NCBI GenBank assembly: GCA_023388965.1
Contig: JAEWFF010000015.1
Location: forward strand, 28,985-92,984
Source: Pseudomonadota bacterium
GTDB taxonomy: Bacteria; Pseudomonadota; Alphaproteobacteria; Rhizobiales; Methylopilaceae
Length of the DNA stretch: 64,000 nt
Reading direction: 5' to 3'
Positions 8,790-17,276 of this stretch are shown here, in pieces. Within the stretch, counting starts at the first letter, position 1. The number at the start of each line of letters is the position of its first letter. The notes under the pieces were generated by a model, which was given only the letters and a program-made list of their open reading frames with translations, was not told where the DNA came from and searched no databases. The position numbers and the translations under genes were made by a program.

Positions 8790-9773
8790 ATGCTCTCCCG
8801 CTTCTTCCGTTCCGCCAAACGCAGCCTGGAGTCGCTCAGCGAACAGGAAATCCTGGCGCTCGCCATTTCCTCCGAGGAGGATGACGCGCGCATCTATCTC
8901 GCCTATGCCGACATGCTGCGGGGGAGCTATCCCCATTCGGCGCGTGTCTTCGAGGAAATGGCGGAGGAGGAGAACCATCACCGCCGGCAGCTGATCGACC
9001 GGCATATGGCCCGTTTCGGCAGCCGCATTCCGCTGATCCGCCGCGAGTTCGTGCGCGATTTTCCGGAGCGCAAGCCGGATTGGCTTGTCGCCAACATGCC
9101 GCTGGACAGGATCCGCGAGCAGACCGAGGCGATGGAGGCGTCGGCCCATCGTTTCTATCTGGAGGCGGCGGCGCGCACGCAGGATGCGGCGACGCGCAAG
9201 CTGCTCGGGGATCTGGCCCTGGCGGAAAAATCCCACGAATCGCTGGCGCGCCGTCTGGGCGAGACGCTGGTGCCGGCCGATGCGAAGGATGAGGAAGACA
9301 TGACCGCGCGGCGGCAGTTCCTGCTCACCTATGTGCAGCCGGGGCTTGCCGGCCTGATGGACGGATCGGTCTCGACGCTTGCGCCGATCTTCGCGGCCGC
9401 CTTCGCCACGCAGGACACCTGGCAGACCTTTCTCGTCGGCCTGTCGGCGTCGGTCGGCGCCGGCATCTCCATGGGCTTCACCGAGGCCGCCCACGATGAC
9501 GGCAAGCTTTCTGGTCGCGGTTCGCCGCTGCGCCGCGGGCTTTCCTCCGGCATCATGACGACCATCGGCGGGCTCGGCCACACGCTGCCCTATCTCATTC
9601 CGGATTTCATGCTGGCGACGATCATCGCCATCGCCGTCGTTTTCGTCGAGCTCTGGGCGATCGCCTTCATCCAGAACCGCTACATGGACACGCCCTTCTT
9701 CCGGGCGGCGATGCAGGTCGTGCTCGGCGGCGGCCTGGTGCTGGCCGCCGGCATCGTGATCGGCAATGCCTGA
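8790..9773 (+). CDS. mbfA: Membrane-bound ferritin / iron exporter (erythrin-VIT1 fusion)
   Basis: A 327-residue fusion. Residues about 1-165 form a rubrerythrin/ferritin-like four-helix domain with di-iron ligands (EEDDARIY, EEENHHRR and a second ExxH in AEKSHESLARR); residues about 170-327 form a VIT1/CCC1-type membrane domain with several transmembrane segments. This is the architecture of MbfA, which exports iron across the inner membrane and protects against iron and peroxide stress in Agrobacterium and Bradyrhizobium. The Irr box at 8758-8774 predicts repression by Irr when iron is low. The gene is monocistronic; a HAD phosphatase gene converges downstream. Confidence 0.92.
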   Translation: MLSRFFRSAKRSLESLSEQEILALAISSEEDDARIYLAYADMLRGSYPHSARVFEEMAEEENHHRRQLIDRHMARFGSRIPLIRREFVRDFPERKPDWLVANMPLDRIREQTEAMEASAHRFYLEAAARTQDAATRKLLGDLALAEKSHESLARRLGETLVPADAKDEEDMTARRQFLLTYVQPGLAGLMDGSVSTLAPIFAAAFATQDTWQTFLVGLSASVGAGISMGFTEAAHDDGKLSGRGSPLRRGLSSGIMTTIGGLGHTLPYLIPDFMLATIIAIAVVFVELWAIAFIQNRYMDTPFFRAAMQVVLGGGLVLAAGIVIGNA

Positions 9774-9797
9774 CGGGCGATCCGGCGCGGGCCGCGG

Positions 9798-10472
9798 TCA
9801 GGCGGCGGCGCGCAGCAGCGATAGCCGGCCGTCGGCCTCCACATGGACCTCGACGTTCTCGTAGCCGTCGAGTGTCGGGTGGGTGGTTTCGATTGGGTGG
9901 GTATGGGTGGCGATGATGACCGCGACGCTTGCGCCGGCGCTTTCACCGGCGCGAACGCCCGCCGGCACGTCCTCGAAGACGACGCAGTCGGCCGCTTCCA
10001 CGCCGAGCCGTCTTGCCCCCAGCAGGTAGCCGTCGGGGGCGGGCTTGCCGGCCTCGACGTCCTCTGCCGTCACGATGACGGCGGGCACCGGCAGGCCGGC
10101 GGCGGCCAACCGGCGGCGCGCCAGCGCGATGGGCGCCGAGGTGACGATGCCCCAGCGATCCGCCGGCAGCGATGCGAGGAAGCGGGCAGCGCCGGAAATC
10201 GGCACGATCCCGTCCACGTCCTCGATCTCGCGCCGCTCGATTTCCTTTGCCTCGGCCTCGGCATCGACGCCCGGCAGGGCCAGCCTGCGGATGGTGTCGA
10301 TGCCGCGCACGCCGTGCATGGTCGGCAGGAAGGCGGCGACGTCGAGCCCGTGGCTGAGCGCCCAGGCGCTCCACACGCGCTCGGTGGCGGGGATCGAGTT
10401 GATGAGGGTGCCGTCCATGTCGAACAGGAAGGCGGAAAAACTCTTTTCGAAAAGGCGCGTGCGGGAGAGCAA
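9798..10472 (-). CDS. HAD-superfamily sugar-phosphate phosphatase
   Basis: A 224-residue HAD hydrolase. Motif I is FDMDGTLINS (about residues 17-26; the two Asp residues are nucleophile and acid/base), motif II is VTSAP, motif III is the Lys in EAGKPAPDGYLLGA, and motif IV is VVFEDVPAGVRAG. The helical cap after motif I and the overall length fit the glycerol-3-phosphate/2-deoxyglucose-6-phosphate phosphatase group (GPP/DOG-like). The exact substrate cannot be read from the sequence. The gene converges on mbfA and diverges from the first recF across about 170 bases. Confidence 0.85.
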   Translation of the reverse strand: MLSRTRLFEKSFSAFLFDMDGTLINSIPATERVWSAWALSHGLDVAAFLPTMHGVRGIDTIRRLALPGVDAEAEAKEIERREIEDVDGIVPISGAARFLASLPADRWGIVTSAPIALARRRLAAAGLPVPAVIVTAEDVEAGKPAPDGYLLGARRLGVEAADCVVFEDVPAGVRAGESAGASVAVIIATHTHPIETTHPTLDGYENVEVHVEADGRLSLLRAAA

Positions 10473-10643
10473 AACGAGGATCCTTGCAGTCTCGGGGAGG
10501 TTCGCCCTGACCTACAGCAAAACACCGTGAAAGGGAAATTGCGTGCGCCTCGCCGTCATTGCCCTCTTTTGCTTTCCCGGCCGGCGGGCTTGCAATCACG
10601 CCGCCTCCGGCATAGCTGTCTTGCCGAACGATCCGGACATGCA

Positions 10644-11768
10644 ATGCCCCAGAAGGTTTTTCTTTCCCGCCTCAAGCTTGCGGATTTCCGCAATTACGCC
10701 GGCCTGTCGCTGGCGCTCGACGGGCGGCATGTGGTGCTGACCGGCCAGAACGGCGCGGGCAAGACCAATCTCATGGAGGCCGTCTCCTTCCTCTCGCCCG
10801 GCCGGGGTCTGCGCCGCGCCGCCTATGGCGACATACCGCGCGCCGGCAGCGGCAACGGCTTTTCCGTTTTCGCAACGGTGGAGGGCATGGCGGGCGAGGT
10901 CGATATCGGCACGGGAACCGAGGGCGGCGAGGAAGGGCAGGCGCGGCGGCTGCGCATCAACGGCACCCCGTCCCGCACCGTCGACGAACTGCTCGATCAT
11001 CTGCGCATTCTCTGGCTGACGCCCGCCATGGACGGGCTTTTCACCGGCCCTTCGGCCGATCGCCGCCGCTTTCTCGACCGGCTCGTCCTGTCGCTCGATC
11101 CCGAGCACGGACGCCGCGCCGTCGACTACGAGAAGGCCATGCGCGGCCGCAACCGGCTTCTGTCCGAACCGCGCCCCGATCCGGCGTGGCTGACGGCGCT
11201 GGAGCGGCAGATGGCCGAGCTGGGTATTGCGCTCGCCCATGCCCGCCACGAACTCGTGGGGCTTCTCGCCGGCCTCGTCGAGGCGGCGCGTGACGACGGC
11301 CCTTTTCCCTCGGCCGTCCTTGGTCTTTTCGGTTTTCTCGACGGCGAATGGCTGCGCCCGGCTTATGAGATCGAGGAGATCTATCTGGCGCTGCTGCGCG
11401 AGGGCCGTTATCGCGACGCGGCCGCCGGCCGCACGCTGGAAGGGCCGCATCGCGCCGATCTCGTCATCCGCCACCGGGAAAAGGACATGGAGGCCGGACG
11501 CTGCTCGACGGGCGAACAGAAGGCGTTGCTTATCGGCCTCATCCTCGCCCATGCCGGTCTTGTGGCGGGCATGACCGGGCATGCGCCGGTGCTGCTTCTC
11601 GACGAGATCGCCGCCCATCTCGACGCGGGCCGCCGCGCCGCGCTCTTCGACCGGGTCGATGCGCTCGGCGGCCAGGCCTTCATGACCGGGACGGACCGTG
11701 CCATGTTCGGGGCGCTGGGCGAGCGCGCCCAGTTCCTGACCGTCGCCAACGGAGAGGTCTCGTCATGA
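10644..11768 (+). CDS. recF: DNA replication/repair protein RecF, copy A
   Basis: A complete 374-residue RecF: Walker A GQNGAGKT at residues 34-41, ABC signature CSTGEQKALL near residue 290 and Walker B PVLLLDEIAAHLD near 325. RecF binds ssDNA-dsDNA junctions and helps RecOR load RecA at gaps. The ATG at 10644 gives MPQKVFLSRLKLADFRNYAG, which aligns with other RecF starts; the longer open frame upstream is non-homologous. It is the first gene of block A and overlaps moeB by 4 bases (ATGA). A second, distinctly different recF lies at 58007-59146, next to dnaN; by eye the two are about 60% identical. Confidence 0.93.
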   Translation: MPQKVFLSRLKLADFRNYAGLSLALDGRHVVLTGQNGAGKTNLMEAVSFLSPGRGLRRAAYGDIPRAGSGNGFSVFATVEGMAGEVDIGTGTEGGEEGQARRLRINGTPSRTVDELLDHLRILWLTPAMDGLFTGPSADRRRFLDRLVLSLDPEHGRRAVDYEKAMRGRNRLLSEPRPDPAWLTALERQMAELGIALAHARHELVGLLAGLVEAARDDGPFPSAVLGLFGFLDGEWLRPAYEIEEIYLALLREGRYRDAAAGRTLEGPHRADLVIRHREKDMEAGRCSTGEQKALLIGLILAHAGLVAGMTGHAPVLLLDEIAAHLDAGRRAALFDRVDALGGQAFMTGTDRAMFGALGERAQFLTVANGEVSS

Positions 11769-12541
11769 CCGACGCCCTGACGCCCGACGAGATCGAGCGC
11801 TACCGCCGCCATATCGTGCTGGCCGAAATCGGCGGCGCGGGCCAGCAGCGGCTGAAGCGGGCAAGCGTGCTCATCATCGGGGCGGGCGGCCTCGGCGCGC
11901 CGGTCATCCAGTATCTCGCCGCCGCCGGCGTCGGCCGGCTCGCGGTGATCGATGACGATACGGTCTCGCTGTCCAATCTCCAGCGGCAGGTGATCCATGA
12001 GACCGGAACGCTCGGCGCGATGAAGATCGAAAGCGCCGCGGCAAGCGTCGGGCGGCTCAATCCCCATGTCCGCTTCGAAGGCATGGACACGCGCTTCACG
12101 CCGGAAAACGCCGCCGGACTTCTCGCCGGTTTCGATCTGCTGATCGACGGCTCCGACAATTTCGACACCCGCTATGCCGCTGCCGATGCTGCGGAAGCGG
12201 CGAAAATGCCGCTCGTCGCCGGCGCGGTCGGCCGTTTCGACGGTTCGCTCACGGTGCTGAAACCCTATGAGACCGGCGCGGACGGGCGGCGCAATCCGGG
12301 CTATCGCGATCTCTTTCCCGCGCCGCCTCCGCCGGGAACGGTGCCCTCCTGCGCCCAGGCCGGCATCGTCGGCGCGCTCACGGGCGTCGTCGGCACGCTG
12401 ATGGCGATGGAGGCGATCAAGCTCCTGACGGGCGCCGGTGAGCCGCTCGTCGGCCGGCTCCTGCTTTACGACGGCCTGTCGGCGCGTTTCGAGACGCTGC
12501 GCTACCGGCGGCGTCAGGCCGATCGGATCCGGATGCCGTGA
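11765..12541 (+). CDS. moeB: MoeB/ThiF-family adenylyltransferase, copy A
   Basis: A 258-residue E1-like enzyme expected to adenylate the C-terminal glycine of a ubiquitin-like sulfur carrier such as MoaD or ThiS. The nucleotide-binding loop GAGGLGAPVIQYLAAAGVG lies at about residues 39-57, followed by the Arg finger region DDDTVSLSNLQRQ. The zinc cysteines of E. coli MoeB are missing: the CxxC of the first pair is GYRD here, and no Cys pair exists at the C-terminus. The single Cys in VPSCAQAG is kept. It overlaps recF A by 4 bases, so the two are translationally coupled. A related copy B lies at 59178-59942. Confidence 0.85.
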   Translation: MTDALTPDEIERYRRHIVLAEIGGAGQQRLKRASVLIIGAGGLGAPVIQYLAAAGVGRLAVIDDDTVSLSNLQRQVIHETGTLGAMKIESAAASVGRLNPHVRFEGMDTRFTPENAAGLLAGFDLLIDGSDNFDTRYAAADAAEAAKMPLVAGAVGRFDGSLTVLKPYETGADGRRNPGYRDLFPAPPPPGTVPSCAQAGIVGALTGVVGTLMAMEAIKLLTGAGEPLVGRLLLYDGLSARFETLRYRRRQADRIRMP

Positions 12542-12587
12542 ATGTCGGCCGGAAAAGGCCGGATGTTTTGCGGATGTTTCCGGAGAA

Positions 12588-13592
12588 CTAGACCCGGTTC
12601 GGCAACACGCGGTCCGGCGGGCGGTGGCCGTCGAAGAAGGTACGGATGTTGATGACCACCTTCTCGCCCATGTCGATGCGTCCCTCGATGGTGGCCGAAC
12701 TCATATGCGGCAGGAGAACGACCTTGCCCTCCGTGGCGAGCCGGACGAGTTTCGGATCGATCGCCGGTTCCTTCTCGAAGACGTCGAGGCCGGCGCCGGC
12801 AATCCGGCCTTCGCGCAGGCATTTGATCAGCGCGCTCTCGTCGACGATGCCGCCGCGCGCCGTGTTGACGATGTAGCTCGTCGGCTGCATCAGCTCCAGC
12901 CGCCTTGCGGACAGGAGGTGGTAGGTCGCCGGCGTCGACGGGCAGTTGACGGAAACGATGTCGACGCGGGCCAGCATCTGGTCGAGACTGTCCCAATAGG
13001 TCGCTTCCAGCCCGTCCTCGGTTTCCGGATGGGCGCGATTGCGGTTGTGGTAGTGGATGGAAAGCCCGAAGGCCTTGGCGCGCCGGGCCACCGCCGTGCC
13101 GATCCGCCCCATGCCGACGATGCCGAGCCGCTTGCCGTGGATGCGCCGTCCGAGCATCCAGGTCGGCGACCAGCCGGCCCAGTCGCCCTTGCGGTCGGCA
13201 AGGATGCGCGCGCCTTCGGCCAGCCGTCGCGGCACGGCGAGGATCAGCGCCATCGTCATGTCGGCGGTGTCTTCCGTCAGCACGTTCGGCGTATTGGTGA
13301 CGGTGATGCCGCGGCGCGCGGCCGCCTCCACGTCGATATTGTCGACGCCGTTGGAGAAGCTGGCGATCAGTTTCAGCTGCGGCCCCGCCTGTTCGATCAG
13401 CGCCGCGTCGATGCGGTCGGTCAGCGTCGGCACCAGCACGTCGAACGTCTTGACCGCGGCGACCAGCTCGGGCTGGGTGCGCGGCGCGTCGTCGATGTTC
13501 AGTTCGGCGTCGAACAGCTCCCGCATCCGGGTCTCCACCACGTCGGGCAGGCGGCGGGTGATATAGACCTTCGGCTTTTTCTTCTGCGTCAT
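12588..13592 (-). CDS. D-isomer 2-hydroxyacid dehydrogenase (glyoxylate/hydroxypyruvate reductase type), copy A
   Basis: A 334-residue NAD(P)-dependent D-2-hydroxyacid dehydrogenase. The Rossmann motif GMGRIGTAVARRA lies at about residues 160-172; the catalytic Arg is in NTARGGIVDE, the Glu in EKEPAID and the His in LLPHMSSAT. It resembles GyaR/GhrB-type enzymes that reduce glyoxylate or hydroxypyruvate, with D-glycerate dehydrogenase as the alternative. It converges with moeB A (46-base gap) and diverges from the SH3 gene across 184 bases. Copy B at 59932-60933 is about 80% identical by eye, the most conserved pair of the duplicated block. Confidence 0.88.
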   Translation of the reverse strand: MTQKKKPKVYITRRLPDVVETRMRELFDAELNIDDAPRTQPELVAAVKTFDVLVPTLTDRIDAALIEQAGPQLKLIASFSNGVDNIDVEAAARRGITVTNTPNVLTEDTADMTMALILAVPRRLAEGARILADRKGDWAGWSPTWMLGRRIHGKRLGIVGMGRIGTAVARRAKAFGLSIHYHNRNRAHPETEDGLEATYWDSLDQMLARVDIVSVNCPSTPATYHLLSARRLELMQPTSYIVNTARGGIVDESALIKCLREGRIAGAGLDVFEKEPAIDPKLVRLATEGKVVLLPHMSSATIEGRIDMGEKVVINIRTFFDGHRPPDRVLPNRV

Positions 13593-13622
13593 GGCATGAT
13601 CCAGCGTGCTGTTGACGGGTCC

Positions 13623-13631
13623 TTAACCAAG
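13623..13631. promoter_or_regulatory. Conserved motif TTAACCAAG upstream of dehydrogenase A
   Basis: TTAACCAAG on the + strand (CTTGGTTAA on the gene strand) lies about 31 bases before the dehydrogenase start at 13592. The same nine bases lie at nearly the same distance (34 bases) before the copy B start, in an otherwise diverged intergenic region. This suggests a promoter or operator element for the dehydrogenase; its binding factor is unknown. Confidence 0.4.
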
Positions 13632-13776
13632 TTGGGCAAGGATTGCTTCATCAGAGGCATTTTCTACCAGACCCGGTCGCGAAGACAATCCGCTCTCGTC
13701 GACGGTCCAGCGATTTGCGATGTCGCCCGCCGGTACGGCAGCCCGATGCCCGCTCTTCATTCGAACGGATCCCGTC

Positions 13777-14316
13777 ATGCCGAAATTCGTCGTTCGTCTC
13801 AGCATTGCCGCTCTCGCCGGGGTCCTTGCCGTCGGTGGGGGGCTGGAAATCGCCCATGCGCAGGTGGCCAAGGGTCCGAGCGGCCTGCCGTTGCCGCGCT
13901 TCGTCAGCCTCAAGGCCAAGAGCGTCAATCTCAGGGTCGGCCCGAGCATCGACTACGCCGTCGCCTGGCGCTATCTGAAATCGGGGGTGCCGGTCGAAAT
14001 CGTCCAGGAATACGATAACTGGCGCCGCGTGCGTGACGCCGACGGCACCGAGGGCTGGGTCAACCAGGCGCTGCTTTCGGGCGACCGCACCGCCGTCACC
14101 GCGCCATGGATGCGCGGCAAGGGCGAGGATGTCTTCGTCAACATGCGCCGCGAGGCGCTGTCCGGCAGCGCCGTCGTCGCCCGGTTGCAGCCCGGCGTCG
14201 TCGTGCGGGTGGGCGAATGCAATGGCGACTGGTGCCGCGCAGAGGTCGAGGGCGCGAGCGGCTGGGTTTCCCAGAACGAGATCTGGGGCGCCTATCCCGG
14301 CGAGGCCTTCAAATAG
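13777..14316 (+). CDS. Exported protein with two bacterial SH3 domains, copy A
   Basis: A 179-residue secreted protein: signal peptide to about residue 27 (ends AHAQ), then the block-specific segment GPSGLPLPRFVSLKAKSVNLRVGP, a first SH3b domain (residues about 45-100), and a second SH3b domain (about 110-172) with the paired Cys in GECNGDWCR. SH3b domains usually bind cell-wall peptides. The ATG at 13777 gives the best signal peptide; an in-frame start at 13720 would bury it. It diverges from the dehydrogenase gene, as its copy B does. Function is not known. Confidence 0.8.
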   Translation: MPKFVVRLSIAALAGVLAVGGGLEIAHAQVAKGPSGLPLPRFVSLKAKSVNLRVGPSIDYAVAWRYLKSGVPVEIVQEYDNWRRVRDADGTEGWVNQALLSGDRTAVTAPWMRGKGEDVFVNMRREALSGSAVVARLQPGVVVRVGECNGDWCRAEVEGASGWVSQNEIWGAYPGEAFK

Positions 14317-14361
14317 GCCTCTTCCGCCGCCAGCGCCGAGACGAGAAACGGGGAAGACGGA

Positions 14362-15354
14362 TCAGACAAGCCCCGCTTTTTTCGCCTCCGCGGATAGCGA
14401 CAGCATGGGCCGCGGCCCGACCTGCCCGATGACGAGGCCGGCGGCGAGACTGCCGAGCCGGCCGCAGTCGGCAAGCGACTGCCCTGCGGTATAGCCGTAG
14501 AGGAAGCCGGCGGCGTAGAGGTCGCCTGCGCCGGTGGTATCGACCACATCGGCGACGGCGATCGCCTCCACCCTCGTGCGCTCCGCACCCCTGACGATGA
14601 TCGAACCCTCCTCGCTCATCGTCACGGCGGCAAGCCGGCAATCCTGCGAAAGGCGCGAGATCGCCTCCTCGAAGTCCCCGGTCTCGTAGAGGGCCAGCGC
14701 CTCCGCGCGGTTGGCGAAGACGATGTCGATCGTTCCGGAACGCATGAGGTCGAGGAATTCGTCGCGGTAGCGCTGCACGCAGAAACTGTCGGAAAGCGTC
14801 ATTGACATTTCCCGGCCGTTGGCATGCGCGATGCGGGCGCATTCGCGGATCGCGTCCTTGGCGCGGGGCGGATCCCAGAGATAGCCCTCGAAATAGGTGA
14901 CCTTGGCCCCGGCCACCACCTCCGGCTCCACATCCTCCGGCCCGAGTTCCACGCAGGCGCCGAGATAGGTATTCATCGAACGTTCGCCGTCGGGCGTCAC
15001 GAAGATCATGGAACGAGCGGTGGGCGGCGCGCCGGCCAGTGGCCGGGTTGCGAAATGTACGCCCTGGGCGCGGATGTCATGGGCGAAGATGCCGCCGAGC
15101 TGGTCGTCGGAAACCTTGCCGAAATAGGCGGCGCGTCCCCCGAAGCTGGCGATCCCCGCCGCCGTGTTGCCCGCACTGCCGCCCGAGGCCTCCAGCGCCG
15201 GCCCCATGCGCGAATAGAGCAGTTCCGCCCGCTCCGCGTCGATGAGGTTCATCGCGCCCTTGATGATGGCGTTGTCGGTGAGGAAGGCATCGTCGCAGCG
15301 CGCGATGATATCGACGATCGCATTGCCGACCGTCAGAACGTCGAATGTGGTCAT
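14362..15354 (-). CDS. PfkB-family sugar/adenosine kinase
   Basis: A 330-residue ribokinase-fold enzyme. The N-terminal substrate motif is in GGSAGNTAAGIASFGG (about residues 54-69), and the PfkB signature with the catalytic Asp is VDTTGAGDLYAAGF (about residues 265-278). The opening TTFDVLTVGNAIVDI is typical of proteins annotated adenosine kinase in rhizobia, so phosphorylation of adenosine or a related nucleoside is the leading guess. The start at 15354 was chosen because it begins the conserved strand; an ATG at 15372 adds six residues. It ends 45 bases from the SH3 gene, with which it converges. Confidence 0.85.
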   Translation of the reverse strand: MTTFDVLTVGNAIVDIIARCDDAFLTDNAIIKGAMNLIDAERAELLYSRMGPALEASGGSAGNTAAGIASFGGRAAYFGKVSDDQLGGIFAHDIRAQGVHFATRPLAGAPPTARSMIFVTPDGERSMNTYLGACVELGPEDVEPEVVAGAKVTYFEGYLWDPPRAKDAIRECARIAHANGREMSMTLSDSFCVQRYRDEFLDLMRSGTIDIVFANRAEALALYETGDFEEAISRLSQDCRLAAVTMSEEGSIIVRGAERTRVEAIAVADVVDTTGAGDLYAAGFLYGYTAGQSLADCGRLGSLAAGLVIGQVGPRPMLSLSAEAKKAGLV

Positions 15355-15421
15355 GCGGATATCCGTCTCCATGGGTAAGAGCCGGGAACCGGTCATAGCC
15401 GAAATTGCCGGACATGGAAGC

Positions 15422-15455
15422 AAAAAGGCCGCCGCGCCGTTTGCGGCGGGCGGCC
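15422..15455 (-). terminator. Rho-independent terminator of efp
   Basis: Read on the minus strand, downstream of the efp stop, GGCCGCC pairs with GGCGGCC around a GC-rich stem and A-rich loop and is followed by TTTTT (the AAAAA at 15422-15426 on the plus strand). The geometry and U-tract fit an intrinsic terminator. Confidence 0.65.
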
Positions 15456-15477
15456 CTGCGGGTTCGGGCGAAGCGGA

Positions 15478-16047
15478 TCAGTCCTTGGCGCGTTCGACGT
15501 AGGAGCCGTCTTCCGTTGCGATGACGACGCGCGTGCCGGCCGAGACATGCGGGGGGACCATGGTCCGCACGCCGTTCGACAGCATCGCCGGCTTGTAGGA
15601 GGACGATGCCGTCTGGCCCTTCACGACCGGTTCGGTTTCCATGATCTCCAGCGTCACATGACGGGGCAGGTCGAGGGCGATGGCGACGCCTTCGTGCACC
15701 GACAGCACTACCGTCATGCCTTCCTGGAGATAGGCCTTGAGATCGCCGACGTCTTCGGCGGACATGGTGAGCTGGTCGTAGGTTTCCGGATTCATGAAGT
15801 GGTAGCCGTCGCCGTCCTCATAGAGGAAATTGTGCTCGCGGTCCTCGACGAAGGCGCGCTCGACCTGCTCGGTCGTGCGATAGCGTTCGGAAACCTTCAC
15901 GCCGTCGGAAATGCGGCGCATGTCGACCTGCGTGACCGGCGTGCCCTTGCCGGGGTGGAAGTTTTGCGCCGTCAGCACGACATAGAGCTTGCCGTCGACA
16001 TCGAGCACATTGCCCTTGCGGACGGAAGAAGCGATGACCTTTACCAT
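15478..16047 (-). CDS. efp: Elongation factor P
   Basis: A 189-residue EF-P of standard length with three OB/KOW-type domains. The modified loop HPGKGTP places the acceptor lysine at Lys34, the residue that is beta-lysylated in bacteria with EpmA/EpmB. EF-P rescues ribosomes stalled at polyproline stretches. The start MVKVIASSVRKGN at 16047 follows SD-poor DNA but matches all homologues. It is divergent from epmA, sharing a 164-base intergenic region, so substrate and modifying enzymes may be expressed together. Confidence 0.96.
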   Translation of the reverse strand: MVKVIASSVRKGNVLDVDGKLYVVLTAQNFHPGKGTPVTQVDMRRISDGVKVSERYRTTEQVERAFVEDREHNFLYEDGDGYHFMNPETYDQLTMSAEDVGDLKAYLQEGMTVVLSVHEGVAIALDLPRHVTLEIMETEPVVKGQTASSSYKPAMLSNGVRTMVPPHVSAGTRVVIATEDGSYVERAKD

Positions 16048-16211
16048 AAGACTTCCCTGTAACTGGTCTTGTAACTGGATTTGGCGCGTCGTAGAGGACA
16101 ACCCTGACGGTTTTCTCCGGACGCGGAAAAATGCGCTTTCGGGGCGCAACTAACCTATATTCCGGCAAAACACCAGTCTGTCCGCCACAGCGGCCGAAGA
16201 AACCTTTTGAG

Positions 16212-17276
16212 ATGAGCGTGAAAAACCCTGCCCCTTCGCCCTGGTGGACCCCCCATGTCCACGCCGATCGCCGGCCGTTCCTGATGGCGCGAAACCGGAT
16301 CCAGGCAGCGCTCAGGGCCTGGTTCGCCGACCGCGACTTCATCGAGGTGGATACGGCGACCTTGCAGGTCTCGCCCGGCAACGAGGCGCATCTCCACGCC
16401 TTTCGCACCGAGGCGATCGGCCATTCGGGCACGCTGACGCCGCTCTATCTGCATACGTCGCCGGAATTCGCCTGCAAGAAGCTTCTGGCCGCCGGCGAGC
16501 GGCGTATCGCCTGTTTCGCCCATGTCTATCGCAACCGCGAGCGCGGCCCGCTCCATCATCCCGAGTTCACCATGCTCGAATGGTATCGGGCGGGGGAGAC
16601 CTACGAAACGCTGATGACGGATTGCGCCGTTTTCCTGCGTCTTGCGGCGGAGGCCGGAGGCGCTGGCAAGCTGACGTTCCGCGGGGCCGATTGCGATCCG
16701 GCGCTTGAGCCGGAACGGCTGACGGTGGCGGAGGCCTTTTCCCGCTTCGCCGGCATCGACCTGCTGGCCTCCGTACGGGCCGATGGTTCGACCGATCGTG
16801 ACAGACTGGCCAGCGACATGCGGCAGGCGGGGTTGCGGGTGGCCGGTGACGACACCTGGGCCGATCTCTTCAGCCGCGTCCTGGTGGAGAAGGTGGAGCC
16901 GCAGCTCGGCTTCGGCCGGGCGACGATCCTCTGTGAGTATCCGGCGGCGGAGGCCGCCCTTGCCCGTCCCGCGCCGCACGACCGGCGGGTTGCCGAGCGT
17001 TTCGAACTCTATGCCTGTGGCGTGGAACTCGCCAATGCGTTCGGCGAACTGACCGACCCTGCCGAGCAGCGGCGTCGCTTCGGTCTGGAAATGGCCGAAA
17101 AACAGCGTGTCTACGGCGAGGCCTATCCGCTTGACGAGGATTTTCTCGCCGCGCTTGCGATCATGCCGGACGCAAGCGGCATCGCGCTCGGCTTCGACCG
17201 GCTGGTGATGCTGGCGACCGGCGCGTCGCGTATCGATCAGGTGCTCTGGGCGCCGGTCGCGGAGACGGCCCCGTGA
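16212..17276 (+). CDS. epmA: EF-P--(R)-beta-lysine ligase (GenX/PoxA)
   Basis: A 354-residue class II lysyl-tRNA synthetase paralogue lacking the anticodon-binding domain, as expected for EpmA (E. coli about 325 residues). Motif 2 is RNRERGPLHHPEFTMLEWY (about residues 118-136) and motif 3 is GFDRLVMLATG near residue 335. It activates (R)-beta-lysine and attaches it to Lys34 of EF-P, whose gene is adjacent and divergent. The start at 16212 gives MSVKNPAPSPWW; the frame is open a further 27 codons upstream. The stop overlaps the GTG start of epmB by 4 bases, indicating translational coupling. Confidence 0.93.
   Translation: MSVKNPAPSPWWTPHVHADRRPFLMARNRIQAALRAWFADRDFIEVDTATLQVSPGNEAHLHAFRTEAIGHSGTLTPLYLHTSPEFACKKLLAAGERRIACFAHVYRNRERGPLHHPEFTMLEWYRAGETYETLMTDCAVFLRLAAEAGGAGKLTFRGADCDPALEPERLTVAEAFSRFAGIDLLASVRADGSTDRDRLASDMRQAGLRVAGDDTWADLFSRVLVEKVEPQLGFGRATILCEYPAAEAALARPAPHDRRVAERFELYACGVELANAFGELTDPAEQRRRFGLEMAEKQRVYGEAYPLDEDFLAALAIMPDASGIALGFDRLVMLATGASRIDQVLWAPVAETAP

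Noticed and set aside
14362..15354. Ribokinase or fructokinase identity
   Set aside because: The PfkB fold is sure, but the N-terminal segment resembles rhizobial adenosine-kinase-like proteins more; no transporter or sugar regulator is adjacent, so no gene symbol was given.
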